Shown here one piece after another: positions 19,696-28,912 of a stretch of DNA of 64,000 nucleotides. Numbering within the stretch: position 1 is the stretch's first letter; each line of letters begins with the position of its first letter. Source of the DNA: Legionella sp. (GTDB lineage: Bacteria > Pseudomonadota > Gammaproteobacteria > Legionellales > Legionellaceae); assembly GCA_002786165.1 (NCBI GenBank), contig PEQK01000020.1, positions 124,001 to 188,000 of the forward strand, given 5' to 3'. Position numbers and translations under genes: made by a program. The notes under the pieces are model-generated. The model had not been told where the DNA came from. It did no database searches and saw nothing but the letters and a program-made list of their open reading frames with translations.

Positions 19696-20399
19696 ACGTA
19701 TCTTTTATAACCCCTCCTGTGATCACACTTGATGGACCTAGCGGTACTGGAAAAGGGACGTTATGCCATCAATTGGCTGCGCTCTTAGGATGGAATGTCT
19801 TGGACAGTGGAGCTATTTATCGCGCTTTTGCTGTGTCTGTATTGCAAGATACCGATCATCATCCTCATACCAAAGAACAATTGATGGCCTGGGCCCATGC
19901 TCTGCCTTTGCGATTTGTCATGGGTGAGGATGATGTGCAACATGTTTATCTCCAAGACCAAGATATTTCTAATTTGATTCGTGCAGAAGAGGTGGGACAA
20001 GAAGCCTCACGCCTCGCGGCTTTGCCCGAAGTGCGTGCTGCTTTATTAGAGCGACAACGAGCGTTTGCACAATGGCCTGGTTTGGTGACGGATGGCCGTG
20101 ACATGGGTACCGTGGTTTTCCCAAGGGCTCATTTAAAAATTTATCTATATGCAACTGCCGAAGAGCGTGCCATGCGGCGTTTTCTGCAATTACAATCCAA
20201 AGGTTTAGAGTCGAGCTTAGATGGTATTGTGAAAGAATTAGCCATTCGTGATGCACGAGATATGGCGCGTTCACATGCGCCATTGATGCCTGCCGAAGAT
20301 GCTATACAGATAGATACAACTGGCTTAACGGTTGTACAAGTACTGAAAAGTATATTACAATTGGCCGCTGAACGCGGGTTGTACCACGTTCAATCCTAG
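19692..20399 (+). CDS. cmk: Cytidylate kinase
   Basis: The 235-residue protein starts at a GTG overlapping the serC stop. The P-loop GPSGTGKGT is followed by LDSGAIYRAFA, the CMP-binding signature. VTDGRDMGTVVFP and IRDARDMARSHAPL follow. It phosphorylates CMP and dCMP with ATP. It precedes rpsA, a near-universal proteobacterial arrangement. Confidence 0.95.
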   Translation: MNVSFITPPVITLDGPSGTGKGTLCHQLAALLGWNVLDSGAIYRAFAVSVLQDTDHHPHTKEQLMAWAHALPLRFVMGEDDVQHVYLQDQDISNLIRAEEVGQEASRLAALPEVRAALLERQRAFAQWPGLVTDGRDMGTVVFPRAHLKIYLYATAEERAMRRFLQLQSKGLESSLDGIVKELAIRDARDMARSHAPLMPAEDAIQIDTTGLTVVQVLKSILQLAAERGLYHVQS

Positions 20400-20401
20400 G
20401 G

Positions 20402-20430
20402 GAAACCATCAAATGGTTTCATTCTTTTTA
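20402..20430 (+). terminator. Hairpin after cmk, attenuator or terminator before rpsA
   Basis: GAAACCAT (20402-20409) and ATGGTTTC (20413-20420) form an 8-bp stem with a 3-base loop, followed by ATTCTTTTTA. It begins 2 bases after the cmk stop and 69 bases before rpsA, so it may partly separate cmk from rpsA. Confidence 0.6.
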
Positions 20431-20488
20431 TTATTTATTGTTATCTAAACGTGTTTATCACCGCGATAACATCACATGAGTTCTCATT

Positions 20489-22177
20489 ATGTCTGAAAGT
20501 TTTAAAGACCTTTTTGAAAAAAGTATTATTGGTACGCAGTTTTATCCAGGTGCCATTATTTCTGCCAAAGTTATTGATATCGACGATGATTACGTTACTT
20601 TAAACGCTGGATTGAAATCGGAAGGTATTATTGCGATTGAAGAATTCCACGATAAAGATGGCGCTTTAGAAGTCAGCATCGGTGATACCGTTGAAGTCGC
20701 GCTTGATTCGGTAGAAGATGGGCATGGTGAAACATTATTATCTAGAGAAAAGGCAAAACGCCAAGAATCATGGCGCAAACTGTCAAAAAGTCATGAAAAT
20801 AATGAGACAGTAACTGGATTGATTTCAGGCAAAGTCAAAGGCGGCTTTACTGTAGAAATCGGTACTATTCGCGCATTCTTACCAGGTTCATTAGTAGATG
20901 TTCGACCAGTACGTGATTCATCTTACTTAGAAGGCAAAGAATTAGAATTCAAAGTTATTAAAATGGACATCAAGCGCAATAATATCGTGGTATCACGTCG
21001 CGCAGTGGTTGAAGAAGAAAGTTCGGCAGATCGACAAGCCTTGCTGGATTCTTTACATGATGGTCAAGTTCTCAATGGCGTAGTTAAAAATCTGACGGAT
21101 TATGGTGCGTTCATTGATTTAGGTGGTATTGATGGCTTGTTGCACATCACAGATATTTCTTGGAAACGTGTTAAGCATCCAAGTGAATTATTGACCGTTG
21201 GTCAAGATGTCAAAGTGAAAGTATTGAGCTTTGATAGCGAGCGTAATCGTGTCTCCTTAGGCATGAAACAACTTGGCAACGATCCTTGGGTTGATTTGGT
21301 AGAACGTTATCCAATTGGAAAACGTATGGAAGGCAAAGTCACCAATATCACTGATTATGGTTGTTTTGTTGAGATTGAAGAAGGCGTAGAAGGCTTAGTC
21401 CACATGTCTGAAATGGATTGGACGAATAAGAACGTACATCCAAGCAAAGTCGTTGCGTTAGGTGATGTGGTTCAAGTGATGGTCCTAGAAATTGATGAAG
21501 ATCGTCGTCGCATCTCTTTAGGCATGAAACAGTGTGTAGGCAATCCATGGCAGAATTTTGCACAGTCTCATGGCAAAGGTCAAAAAGTCAGTGGTAAAAT
21601 TAGATCAATCACTGATTTCGGTATCTTCATTGGCTTAGACGGTGAAATTGATGGTCTGGTGCATTTGTCTGATATTTCTTGGACAGTACCTGGCGAAGAA
21701 GCAGTCAAACAATTTAAGAAAGGCCAAGATTTAGAAGCGGTTATTTTGGCGATTGATGCTGACCGTGAAAGAATTTCATTGGGTCTGAAACAACTTGATG
21801 GCGAACAACCTGCTGATTTCACAGAAATGTATCCAAAAGGTATGGTAGTGACTGGTACTGTGTCTGCTGTTGAAGCAAAGCTTGTTACAGTAACTTTGGC
21901 TGATGATGTGATTGGTAAAATCAAAGTCGCCGATCTTTCTGAAGAGAAAGTCACAGATGCTACTTCAGTTGTTTCTGTGGGTGATGAGATTGAAGCCAAA
22001 GTCATGTCTCATGATAAGAAAACTCGCACCGTTGCTTTGTCAGTAAAAGCAAAAGATGCACAAGAGCAAGCAGAAGCGATTAAGAAATACTCTAAAGCAA
22101 AAGGCTCAGAAGTGTCTGCAACTTTAGGTGATTTATTGAAAGAAAAAATGAATCATAAAGACAGCCAAAGCGAATAA
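20489..22177 (+). CDS. rpsA: 30S ribosomal protein S1
   Basis: The 562-residue product has six S1 (OB-fold) repeats at roughly residues 20-88, 105-172, 192-260, 277-347, 364-434 and 450-520. Repeats 3 to 5 each contain the pattern GxVxxITDYGxFVxIxxGxxGLVHxSD. S1 binds mRNA leaders at the ribosome. A strong bipartite hairpin terminator follows. The ihfB gene often found next in gammaproteobacteria is missing here. Confidence 0.97.
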   Translation: MSESFKDLFEKSIIGTQFYPGAIISAKVIDIDDDYVTLNAGLKSEGIIAIEEFHDKDGALEVSIGDTVEVALDSVEDGHGETLLSREKAKRQESWRKLSKSHENNETVTGLISGKVKGGFTVEIGTIRAFLPGSLVDVRPVRDSSYLEGKELEFKVIKMDIKRNNIVVSRRAVVEEESSADRQALLDSLHDGQVLNGVVKNLTDYGAFIDLGGIDGLLHITDISWKRVKHPSELLTVGQDVKVKVLSFDSERNRVSLGMKQLGNDPWVDLVERYPIGKRMEGKVTNITDYGCFVEIEEGVEGLVHMSEMDWTNKNVHPSKVVALGDVVQVMVLEIDEDRRRISLGMKQCVGNPWQNFAQSHGKGQKVSGKIRSITDFGIFIGLDGEIDGLVHLSDISWTVPGEEAVKQFKKGQDLEAVILAIDADRERISLGLKQLDGEQPADFTEMYPKGMVVTGTVSAVEAKLVTVTLADDVIGKIKVADLSEEKVTDATSVVSVGDEIEAKVMSHDKKTRTVALSVKAKDAQEQAEAIKKYSKAKGSEVSATLGDLLKEKMNHKDSQSE

Positions 22178-22202
22178 ACGTCGTTAGGGTTTGTTTATTG
22201 TT

Positions 22203-22262
22203 AAGCCGTGATCATAGCGAAGCGTTTCTTAAAAAATGCTTCAATATATCACGGCTTTTTTG
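22203..22262 (+). terminator. Rho-independent terminator of rpsA
   Basis: AAGCCGTGAT (22203-22212) pairs perfectly with ATCACGGCTT (22248-22257), and a run of T follows. An inner hairpin GAAGC...GCTTC fits inside the loop. It lies 25 bases after the rpsA stop. Confidence 0.85.
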
Positions 22263-22426
22263 CATTTGAAGTATGGCATAATTTGAAAATCAAGATACAA
22301 TTAGGACAGTTGCGCTGATGCGTTATAGTTAGGTCGGTTCTTGGTGGTTGAAAGAGACTCCTTGCTTTGATCAGAATGACAACGTATGTAAGCAATATGT
22401 CGAAGTTGTATGAACAAGGATGAGTT

Positions 22427-22717
22427 ATGCGTATCGCCATCACAGTGTGCTATCTGTTACTGATACTATTAGGTGTTAGTTTTGCAGCGTTGAATGCCAC
22501 TTCCGTTCACGTTAATTTATATGTTACTCAATTAGTGCTACCTATTTCTGTTTTGATGACCGTGATGTTAGGGGTTGGCGTATGCTTTGGTTTTCTGATG
22601 TTCTTAAACCGCTACTGGCGTTTAAAAGCAGATCATCGTAAAATCACGAATCAATTGAAATTAACCGAACGAGAAATTAAAAACTTACGATCAATTCCTT
22701 TGCAGGATCAACATTAG
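22427..22717 (+). CDS. lapA: Lipopolysaccharide assembly protein A (LapA domain)
   Basis: The 96-residue protein has two hydrophobic helices near the N-terminus (about residues 4-20 and 38-61), with the family element FAALNATSVHVNLYV between them. A charged cytoplasmic coiled tail follows (KADHRKITNQLKLTEREIKNL). LapA works with LapB at the inner membrane in LPS homeostasis. It is preceded by AAGGATGAGTT and shares its last base with the lapB start, so the two are coupled. Confidence 0.88.
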   Translation: MRIAITVCYLLLILLGVSFAALNATSVHVNLYVTQLVLPISVLMTVMLGVGVCFGFLMFLNRYWRLKADHRKITNQLKLTEREIKNLRSIPLQDQH

Positions 22718-23895
22718 TGACTGTGATGATTAATTTATGGCCTCTATTATTACCGACGGCCGCATGGTCTGGCTGGTGGATAGCCAAACGTGGTGCAGAC
22801 GGTAAAGTAAAACAATCAGAGAATCAATTGTCTCGCGAATACGTCGTGGGGTTGAATTATCTTTTGAACGAACAGCCCGATAAAGCAGTGGATGTGTTCA
22901 TCAAACTATTAGAAGTTGACAGCGAAACCGTAGAAACTCATTTGGCTTTAGGCAGTTTATTTCGTCGTCGCGGAGAGGTCGATCGCGCTATCCGTATTCA
23001 TCAAAATCTCATTGCTCGGCCGCAATTAAGTGAATTTGAACGCAAAGAAGCTTTGATGGCTTTGGGCCAAGATTATATGAGTGCTGGCGTATTTGATCGC
23101 GCAGAGCGCATTTTCCTAGAAGTCGTCGAATTGGCAGGCGATCGAGAGCTCAGTAGTTTACGCGGATTGCTTGCTATTTATCAGCAAGAAAAAGCCTGGG
23201 AAAAATCTCTGGACGTGATTCAAAAATTAGAAGTCTGCACTGGTCAATCGATGCACTGTGAAGCTGCGCATTATTACTGTGAAATTGCCGAACAAGACTT
23301 GAAGCAAAATCACCCGGAAAATGCTTACCAATCTATCAAACAAGCGTTGAGTATTGATCCTAATTCTGTTCGAGCTAGCCTAAAATTAGCTAAATTAGAT
23401 ATGGATGCTGGGCGTTATAAGCAAGCGATTCAAGCTTTAAAACGCGTCCCTGAACAAGATCCAGAGTTTTTAAATGAAATCATTGAACCTTTGGTGTCTT
23501 GCCATCGCGAATTAGACACGATGGATGAATGTATTGATTATTTGGAACAAACGATTGCAGCCCATCCTCGTGCATCGGTTATTTTTGTAGTTGGAGATTA
23601 CTTGAGTCGCGAAAAATCAGTGGATTTCGCGATTGATTTTGTGTCAACCCACTTAGGACGACACCCCTCGATTCGCGGTTTAAATCAATTGATTCAATGG
23701 CACTTAGAATCTGCGCACGGTAAAGTGCGGGATAAACTACAAATGTTGTACGCCATCACGTCTAAATTTTTGGAAAACAAGCCTGTTTATCGGTGTGGTC
23801 ATTGCGGGTATGGCGGTAAATTGCTGCATTGGCAATGTCCTTCTTGCAAACTATGGGGCAAGACAAAACCTATTCATGGTTTAGAAGGGGATTAA
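22717..23895 (+). CDS. lapB: Lipopolysaccharide assembly protein B (TPR, rubredoxin-like)
   Basis: The 392-residue protein matches E. coli LapB/YciM (389). It has an N-terminal membrane anchor (LWPLLLPTAAWSGWWIAKR) and a run of TPR helices from about residue 40 to 340. It ends in a rubredoxin-like metal site YRCGHCGYGG...WQCPSCKLWG. LapB regulates LpxC turnover through FtsH and so balances LPS against phospholipid. pyrF starts immediately after the stop, as in many gammaproteobacteria. Confidence 0.94.
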   Translation: MTVMINLWPLLLPTAAWSGWWIAKRGADGKVKQSENQLSREYVVGLNYLLNEQPDKAVDVFIKLLEVDSETVETHLALGSLFRRRGEVDRAIRIHQNLIARPQLSEFERKEALMALGQDYMSAGVFDRAERIFLEVVELAGDRELSSLRGLLAIYQQEKAWEKSLDVIQKLEVCTGQSMHCEAAHYYCEIAEQDLKQNHPENAYQSIKQALSIDPNSVRASLKLAKLDMDAGRYKQAIQALKRVPEQDPEFLNEIIEPLVSCHRELDTMDECIDYLEQTIAAHPRASVIFVVGDYLSREKSVDFAIDFVSTHLGRHPSIRGLNQLIQWHLESAHGKVRDKLQMLYAITSKFLENKPVYRCGHCGYGGKLLHWQCPSCKLWGKTKPIHGLEGD

Positions 23896-24579
23896 ATGTC
23901 CAAATTAATCATTGCATTGGACTTTGATCGGCCTGAGGACGCATTATCCTTGGTAGAGCAATTTGAGCCGGAGCAGTGTGCATTCAAAATTGGCTCGGAG
24001 TTGTTTACTCGCTCGGGGCCTGATGTTGTACGCCAGATCATTGCGCGTGGCTTTCGAGTTTTTCTCGATTTAAAATTTCATGATATCCCCAATACTGTCG
24101 CACAATCGTGCAAAGCAGCCGCTGATTTGGGGGTATGGATGTTGACCGTACATGCTGCAGGGGGTGCCGCCATGTTACATGCCGCGCGTACTGCTCTTGA
24201 ATCTTATGGTGCCTCACGTCCTAAACTGATTGCAGTGACCGTATTAACCAGCTTATCAGAAGCAGATTTGAGCGGCATGGGTGTCTCAGGAACGTTATTA
24301 CAACATGTAGAGCGATACGCTGTTTTGTCGCAACAAGCTGGTTTAGATGGTGTGGTCAGTTCAGCACAAGAAGTGGCACGTTTACGCACCTTGTGCGGCA
24401 GAGGTTTTTTACTTGTCACGCCAGGTATTCGTATGGCTGGGGATGTTGCGCACGATCAATCTCGAGTGATTTCACCCCAAGATGCTTTGCAGGCAGGGAG
24501 TGATTATTTGGTCATGGGGCGTTCTATCACGCGTGCGCAACATCCTCGTGCTGTGGTGGATGCGTTAAACAGTCTTTAA
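23896..24579 (+). CDS. pyrF: Orotidine 5'-phosphate decarboxylase
   Basis: The 227-residue TIM-barrel enzyme starts directly after the lapB stop. The catalytic Asp-Lys-Asp-containing motif is FLDLKFHDIPNTV. LVTPGIRM and YLVMGRSITRA bind the phosphate. It makes UMP in pyrimidine synthesis. It forms the end of the lapA-lapB-pyrF unit and is followed 14 bases later by a pseudopilin gene. Confidence 0.96.
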   Translation: MSKLIIALDFDRPEDALSLVEQFEPEQCAFKIGSELFTRSGPDVVRQIIARGFRVFLDLKFHDIPNTVAQSCKAAADLGVWMLTVHAAGGAAMLHAARTALESYGASRPKLIAVTVLTSLSEADLSGMGVSGTLLQHVERYAVLSQQAGLDGVVSSAQEVARLRTLCGRGFLLVTPGIRMAGDVAHDQSRVISPQDALQAGSDYLVMGRSITRAQHPRAVVDALNSL

Positions 24580-24593
24580 GTCCTCATCAAGGC

Positions 24594-25049
24594 ATGCGCA
24601 TGCAAGGATTTTCTCTACTCGAAGTATTGATTGTTTTATTTCTGATAGCGTTGATTGGTTCTTTTGGAGTACCTTTCGGTTCTAATTGGTATCAGACCCA
24701 AGTTTGTTTTATTATGACGCAAGACATTAAACAAGCCATTCATCAAGCAATAGAAGACGCGACACGGTTAAATGAACCTTTAAAATTAATGCCTATAATG
24801 AATGAAAATTGGTCTTCTGGTCTTGTCTTACGCGTTGAAAGAACGTCGAACCAGCACCATCAATGGCAATGGAAAGCATCTGGATATCAGGTGCATTGGC
24901 ATGGATTTCAATCCAAAGACTATTTGCGATTTGCCCCTGATCTCAATCAATCCGCATTGAATGGTTATTTTATGATTGAAAATCAAGCCCATCATGGCAT
25001 GAAAATTATCATCAATCGCTTAGGTCGCGTGAGGACAGAAACGTTGTAA
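24594..25049 (+). CDS. Type II secretion/type IV pilus minor pseudopilin (GspH/FimT-like)
   Basis: The 151-residue product begins MRMQGFSLLEVLIVLFLIAL. This is a class III prepilin signal with cleavage after Gly5, Phe at +1, Glu at +5 of the mature chain and the hydrophobic helix typical of pilins. The C-terminal globular part is weakly conserved, with GMKIIINRLGRVRTE at the end resembling the GspH/FimT C-terminus. Prepilin peptidase would process it at the inner membrane. It stands alone after pyrF, apart from gspLM and the pil genes, so its system cannot be decided from context. Confidence 0.75.
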   Translation: MRMQGFSLLEVLIVLFLIALIGSFGVPFGSNWYQTQVCFIMTQDIKQAIHQAIEDATRLNEPLKLMPIMNENWSSGLVLRVERTSNQHHQWQWKASGYQVHWHGFQSKDYLRFAPDLNQSALNGYFMIENQAHHGMKIIINRLGRVRTETL

Positions 25050-25150
25050 CTTTATTTTGAATGCACTGCTAGGTGAGTTTCTTTCGCAGGATTGTTTAAA
25101 AAAAAAAGACATTATACAATGATGCACTGTAATTTTTAGTGTGATGTGTC

Positions 25151-25654
25151 ATGGCAACTCCCCCTCAATACTTGCTACCTTGGTTGACTTGCACGGATTA
25201 TTTAATGAATAAGCTCCAAGCCCTATCAGGGCAGGTCGCGTTGGAAGTGCTTCAACAAATCTGGTGTCCGTCTACTGAATGGGATGAGCATATTTTGCAT
25301 CTTGATCATGACCTGGTGATGCACCGAGATATTATGATTTCCGCGCATGGTACGCCCTGTTGGTTTGCCAGAACTATTTTACCTTCGGCAACCTTTCAAG
25401 CCAATCTGGCATTATTTGAGCGTTTGGACAATGAGCCTTTAGGAAATCTTATTTTTCAAAATGAGGCAGTTCAGCGCAGTGCGATGCGGTATTATCCTAT
25501 TGATCCTACTGACGCAGAATATACGTGGGTGCCTGAAAAAATCCGTGGTGGACAAACAGAGCTTTGGATGCGGTTATCTACGTTTTGCCTAAACAATTCA
25601 ACGTCTTTTTATCTGGCTGAAATTTTTCTACCTGGACTGGAGACGTATGCGTGA
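25151..25654 (+). CDS. ubiC: Chorismate pyruvate-lyase
   Basis: The 167-residue protein carries the UbiC pattern: W-x-AR-x-x-x-P in CWFARTILPSATF, then LFERLDNEPLGNLIFQ, and late LWMRLSTFCLN with FYLAEIFLPGL. It cleaves chorismate to 4-hydroxybenzoate, the first committed step of ubiquinone synthesis. ubiA follows with a four-base GTGA overlap, which strengthens the call. Confidence 0.9.
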   Translation: MATPPQYLLPWLTCTDYLMNKLQALSGQVALEVLQQIWCPSTEWDEHILHLDHDLVMHRDIMISAHGTPCWFARTILPSATFQANLALFERLDNEPLGNLIFQNEAVQRSAMRYYPIDPTDAEYTWVPEKIRGGQTELWMRLSTFCLNNSTSFYLAEIFLPGLETYA

Positions 25655-26481
25655 ATGCTTACTTGCGGTTGATGCGTTTTGACAAGCCCGCGGGCATTGC
25701 CTTATTATGGGCACCTACAGCTTGGGCGCTTTGGTTAGCCAATCAAGGCCATCCACCTTGGATTTTAATCGTCTATTTTCTTTTAGGTACCATTCTGATG
25801 CGTGCAGCCGGGTGTATCATCAATGATATGGCCGATCGTCGCATTGATAAACATGTCAAACGTACACAAACACGCCCCATTACCAGTGGTGAACTGCCTA
25901 TGCATCGTGCAGCGGTAGCCTTGTTTGTTCTATTATGCTTGGCCGCAGGGATTATGTTTCAATTGCCTGTTTTATGTTGGGTTGAGGCCGTGATTGCTTT
26001 GGCCATTACCGTTGTGTATCCTTTTGGAAAACGCTTTTTGAGTGCGCCTCAATTGGTATTAGGTGTGGCTTTTTCTATGGGCATTCCTATGGCTTACGCG
26101 GCATCTCATGTGGCATTGGATAGTAGGGCGTTTGTATTGATTGTTTTAAATTTTTTGTGGATTGTGGCTTACGATACGATGTATGCCATGATGGATCGAG
26201 ACGATGATAGGCGTATTGGTGTGCGCTCAACAGCCATTTTATTTGGATCACAGGCCTTTTTGGTGGTGATGGGCTTACAGGTATTGGTTCATGGCTTATG
26301 GCTGGTATTGGCTGGTTTTTATGCTGTTTCCTTTTGGTTTTTTCTATGCTGGCTTGCTGCTTTGGGGATCATTCTTTATCAATATTATCTTTTAAAGCAA
26401 CAAACCACAAAACAGATCATGCAAGCTTTTTTATGGAATGCCGTATATGGTTTGGTGATGTGGATAGGGTTGTTGGGATAG
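25651..26481 (+). CDS. ubiA: 4-Hydroxybenzoate octaprenyltransferase
   Basis: The 276-residue integral membrane protein has about eight to nine helices and both Asp-rich motifs, INDMADRRID and YDTMYAMMDRDDDRRIG, which bind Mg-prenyl diphosphate. LMRFDKPAGIALLWAPTAWA is the family N-terminus. It attaches the polyprenyl tail to 4-hydroxybenzoate in the inner membrane. The GTG start overlaps the ubiC stop. Confidence 0.95.
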   Translation: MNAYLRLMRFDKPAGIALLWAPTAWALWLANQGHPPWILIVYFLLGTILMRAAGCIINDMADRRIDKHVKRTQTRPITSGELPMHRAAVALFVLLCLAAGIMFQLPVLCWVEAVIALAITVVYPFGKRFLSAPQLVLGVAFSMGIPMAYAASHVALDSRAFVLIVLNFLWIVAYDTMYAMMDRDDDRRIGVRSTAILFGSQAFLVVMGLQVLVHGLWLVLAGFYAVSFWFFLCWLAALGIILYQYYLLKQQTTKQIMQAFLWNAVYGLVMWIGLLG

Positions 26482-26542
26482 CATAACATGTGCATAAAAC
26501 CTACGCTGAAAGAATAATATTCCTCAAAAAAGTGTTTTCGTG

Positions 26543-26548
26543 TATAAT
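26543..26548 (+). promoter_or_regulatory. -10 element before ndk
   Basis: A perfect TATAAT lies 30 bases before the ndk ATG. The hexamer 17 bases upstream (TTCCTC) is a poor -35, so only the -10 is called. Confidence 0.45.
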
Positions 26549-26577
26549 ATAGGGCTTTCATCCTATTGGAGTTCCAG

Positions 26578-27003
26578 ATGTCTATTGAATTAACGTTATC
26601 TATCATCAAACCTGATGCTGTTGCAAAACACGTCATCGGTCAAATTTATACTCGTTTTGAACAAGCTGGTTTACATATTGTCGCTGCTAAAATGCGTCAA
26701 TTGAGCCGTGCTGATGCGGAAGGCTTTTATGCAGTGCATAAAGATCGTCCTTTTTTCCAAGATTTGGTCAATTTTATGATTTCAGGTCCAGTTATGATTC
26801 AAGCCCTGCAAGGTGAAAATGCTATCAGCAAGCATCGTGATATTATGGGTGCAACTAATCCTAAAGATGCAGCGCCTGGTACGATTCGTGCTGATTTTGC
26901 TGACAGCATCGATGCAAACGCTGTGCATGGTTCTGATAGTGCTGAGACTGCGAAACAAGAAATCGCGTATTTCTTTGAACCGCATGACTTGATGGGTCAA
27001 TAA
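26578..27003 (+). CDS. ndk: Nucleoside diphosphate kinase
   Basis: The 141-residue product has [17 protein letters not shown] at the N-terminus and the phospho-histidine site [10 protein letters not shown]. It exchanges phosphate among NTPs and NDPs. ATG 26578 is preceded by TTGGAGTTCCAG; a TTG 12 bases earlier overlaps this ribosome binding site and is discarded. rlmN follows after 9 bases. Confidence 0.97.
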   Translation: MSIELTLSIIKPDAVAKHVIGQIYTRFEQAGLHIVAAKMRQLSRADAEGFYAVHKDRPFFQDLVNFMISGPVMIQALQGENAISKHRDIMGATNPKDAAPGTIRADFADSIDANAVHGSDSAETAKQEIAYFFEPHDLMGQ

Positions 27004-27012
27004 GCTTATATC

Positions 27013-28134
27013 ATGACTGAATCCATTGCTCCCAAAATCAATCTTTTAGAGTTTAATGTGCCACAAATGCGTGAATTTTTTCACACATTGGGTGAAAAAC
27101 CTTATCGTGCGCAACAATTGATGCAATGGATTCATCAATTCGGTCAAGATAATTTTGATCAAATGACCAATCTAGGAAAAGAATTACGGAACAAACTTGC
27201 TGCTGTTGCAGAGATACGAGTGCCTGAGATTATCGCTTGTCAAGAATCGCAAGATGGGACGCACAAATGGTTGCTCAAACTATCTTGTGGCAATTGTATT
27301 GAAACAGTATTTATTCCGGAAGCTAAGCGGGGTACATTGTGTGTTTCTTCCCAGGTCGGTTGTGGGTTGAACTGTAGTTTTTGCTCAACAGCAAAACAAG
27401 GCTTCAATCGTAATTTATCCGCTGCAGAAATCATTGGCCAAGTCTGGGTCGCTGCGCGAGCATTATCGCAACGTCAAGGTGAGCATGACAAACGCATCAC
27501 CAATGTGGTGATGATGGGCATGGGTGAGCCTTTGTTGAATTTTGACCCCGTGGTAACTGCCATGGACATTATGATGGATGATTACGCGTATGGCCTATCC
27601 AAGCGTCGCGTTACGTTGAGTACATCTGGTGTTATCCCTGAAATGGAACGTTTGCGTGAACGTAGTTCGGTGGCTTTGGCTGTGTCTTTACATGCACCGA
27701 CTGATGAGTTACGTAATATTTTGGTTCCAATCAATAAAAAATATCCTTTGGCGCAATTGATGGCGATATGTCGTGATTATTTTAAAAACGAACCTCGTCG
27801 GGTGGTCACTTTTGAATATGTGATGTTGAAAGGGGTGAATGATCAACCGGAGCATGCTCAAGCGCTGATCAAATTATTGAAAGATGTGCCTTCAAAAGTT
27901 AATTTAATTCCATTTAATCCTTTCCCTATGACCCAATATGAGTGTTCTTCCAGGGAAACCATTTTAGCATTTCGTGATCGTTTGATGGCAAAAGGTATTA
28001 ATACCATGACTCGTAAAACACGGGGAGATGACATCGATGCTGCTTGTGGGCAGTTGGCTGGAGAAGTCAAAGATCGCACCAGTCGTTCACGTCGTTGGCA
28101 AAAAATAAATTTTGTACCCTTAGAATCATGTTAG
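27013..28134 (+). CDS. rlmN: 23S rRNA/tRNA adenine-C2 methyltransferase (radical SAM)
   Basis: The 373-residue protein has the radical-SAM cluster motif [14 protein letters not shown] and the SAM region GMGEPLLN. The C-terminal methyl-carrying cysteine is in [10 protein letters not shown]. It methylates A2503 of 23S rRNA and A37 of some tRNAs. Length and order are ordinary. Its last seven bases overlap the next gene. Confidence 0.96.
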   Translation: MTESIAPKINLLEFNVPQMREFFHTLGEKPYRAQQLMQWIHQFGQDNFDQMTNLGKELRNKLAAVAEIRVPEIIACQESQDGTHKWLLKLSCGNCIETVFIPEAKRGTLCVSSQVGCGLNCSFCSTAKQGFNRNLSAAEIIGQVWVAARALSQRQGEHDKRITNVVMMGMGEPLLNFDPVVTAMDIMMDDYAYGLSKRRVTLSTSGVIPEMERLRERSSVALAVSLHAPTDELRNILVPINKKYPLAQLMAICRDYFKNEPRRVVTFEYVMLKGVNDQPEHAQALIKLLKDVPSKVNLIPFNPFPMTQYECSSRETILAFRDRLMAKGINTMTRKTRGDDIDAACGQLAGEVKDRTSRSRRWQKINFVPLESC

Positions 28135-28889
28135 ACACCAAAGAAACAGTTGTTATCATCATTCCAACGCATAATGAAGCGTTGGTGATTGAAGAAACTT
28201 TGCGTCAAGTCTTTGATTTGACTAAAAATGTCAGTGATTTCACCGTTGAAGTTCTGGTGTTTGATAGTGCTTCAACTGATGAGACACCAGCTATTGTAGA
28301 ACGACTGATGCCTGTGTACGCAGGCCGCTTACATCTTCAAATCGAACCCTTTAAAACGGGATTAGGCTCAGCTTATCTCAAAGCAATGACGTATGCTTTG
28401 CACGATTTAAAGGCAGATGTCGTTATGGAGTTTGATGCAGATTTATCTCATCAGCCCAAATACCTTGAACCTATCTTGTCTCTATTAAAAACGTGTGATG
28501 TTGTCGTTGGAAGTCGTTATGTCACTGGTGGCAGTATTCCACATAATTGGGGTTTACACCGAAAATTTCTGTCTGTGCTAGGGAATCATATTGCCAGAAT
28601 AATGCTGACACGTTGTTATCAAGATTTTACCAGTGGTTTTCGCGCCACACGTCGTCACATGTTGATGCAAATATTGCCGGAGAATTTTTTATCCAATCAT
28701 TATGCATATAAATTACACTTGCTATGGTTGTTACATAAGAATAATGCTCATATTCGCGAATTTCCAATTCACTTTATTGATCGGCAGCTGGGTAAAAGTA
28801 AATTGCCAGCCAACAGCATCAAAGATGCTTTGAAGGTTATTTTTAAATTACGTTATACAGAAATCAAGCGTTTCTTAAAGCGTGTCTGA
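28128..28889 (+). CDS. GT2 polyprenol-phosphate sugar transferase (DPM1-like)
   Basis: The 253-residue GT-A enzyme has [31 protein letters not shown], the metal-binding [12 protein letters not shown] and [20 protein letters not shown]. This is the DPM1/polyprenol-phosphate-mannose-synthase set. No clear C-terminal membrane helices are present, so it would be a soluble or peripheral form. It would transfer a sugar from NDP-sugar to a polyprenyl phosphate. Start ATG 28128 lies within the rlmN stop region. A GT39 transferase faces it 23 bases away, a plausible user of the product. Confidence 0.82.
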   Translation: MLDTKETVVIIIPTHNEALVIEETLRQVFDLTKNVSDFTVEVLVFDSASTDETPAIVERLMPVYAGRLHLQIEPFKTGLGSAYLKAMTYALHDLKADVVMEFDADLSHQPKYLEPILSLLKTCDVVVGSRYVTGGSIPHNWGLHRKFLSVLGNHIARIMLTRCYQDFTSGFRATRRHMLMQILPENFLSNHYAYKLHLLWLLHKNNAHIREFPIHFIDRQLGKSKLPANSIKDALKVIFKLRYTEIKRFLKRV

Positions 28890-28912
28890 ACAAATCGTAT
28901 GAATGAACCAAC

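Noticed and set aside
21580-22005. 141-codon minus-strand frame within rpsA
   Set aside because: Ser/Thr-rich shadow frame created by rpsA codon usage.
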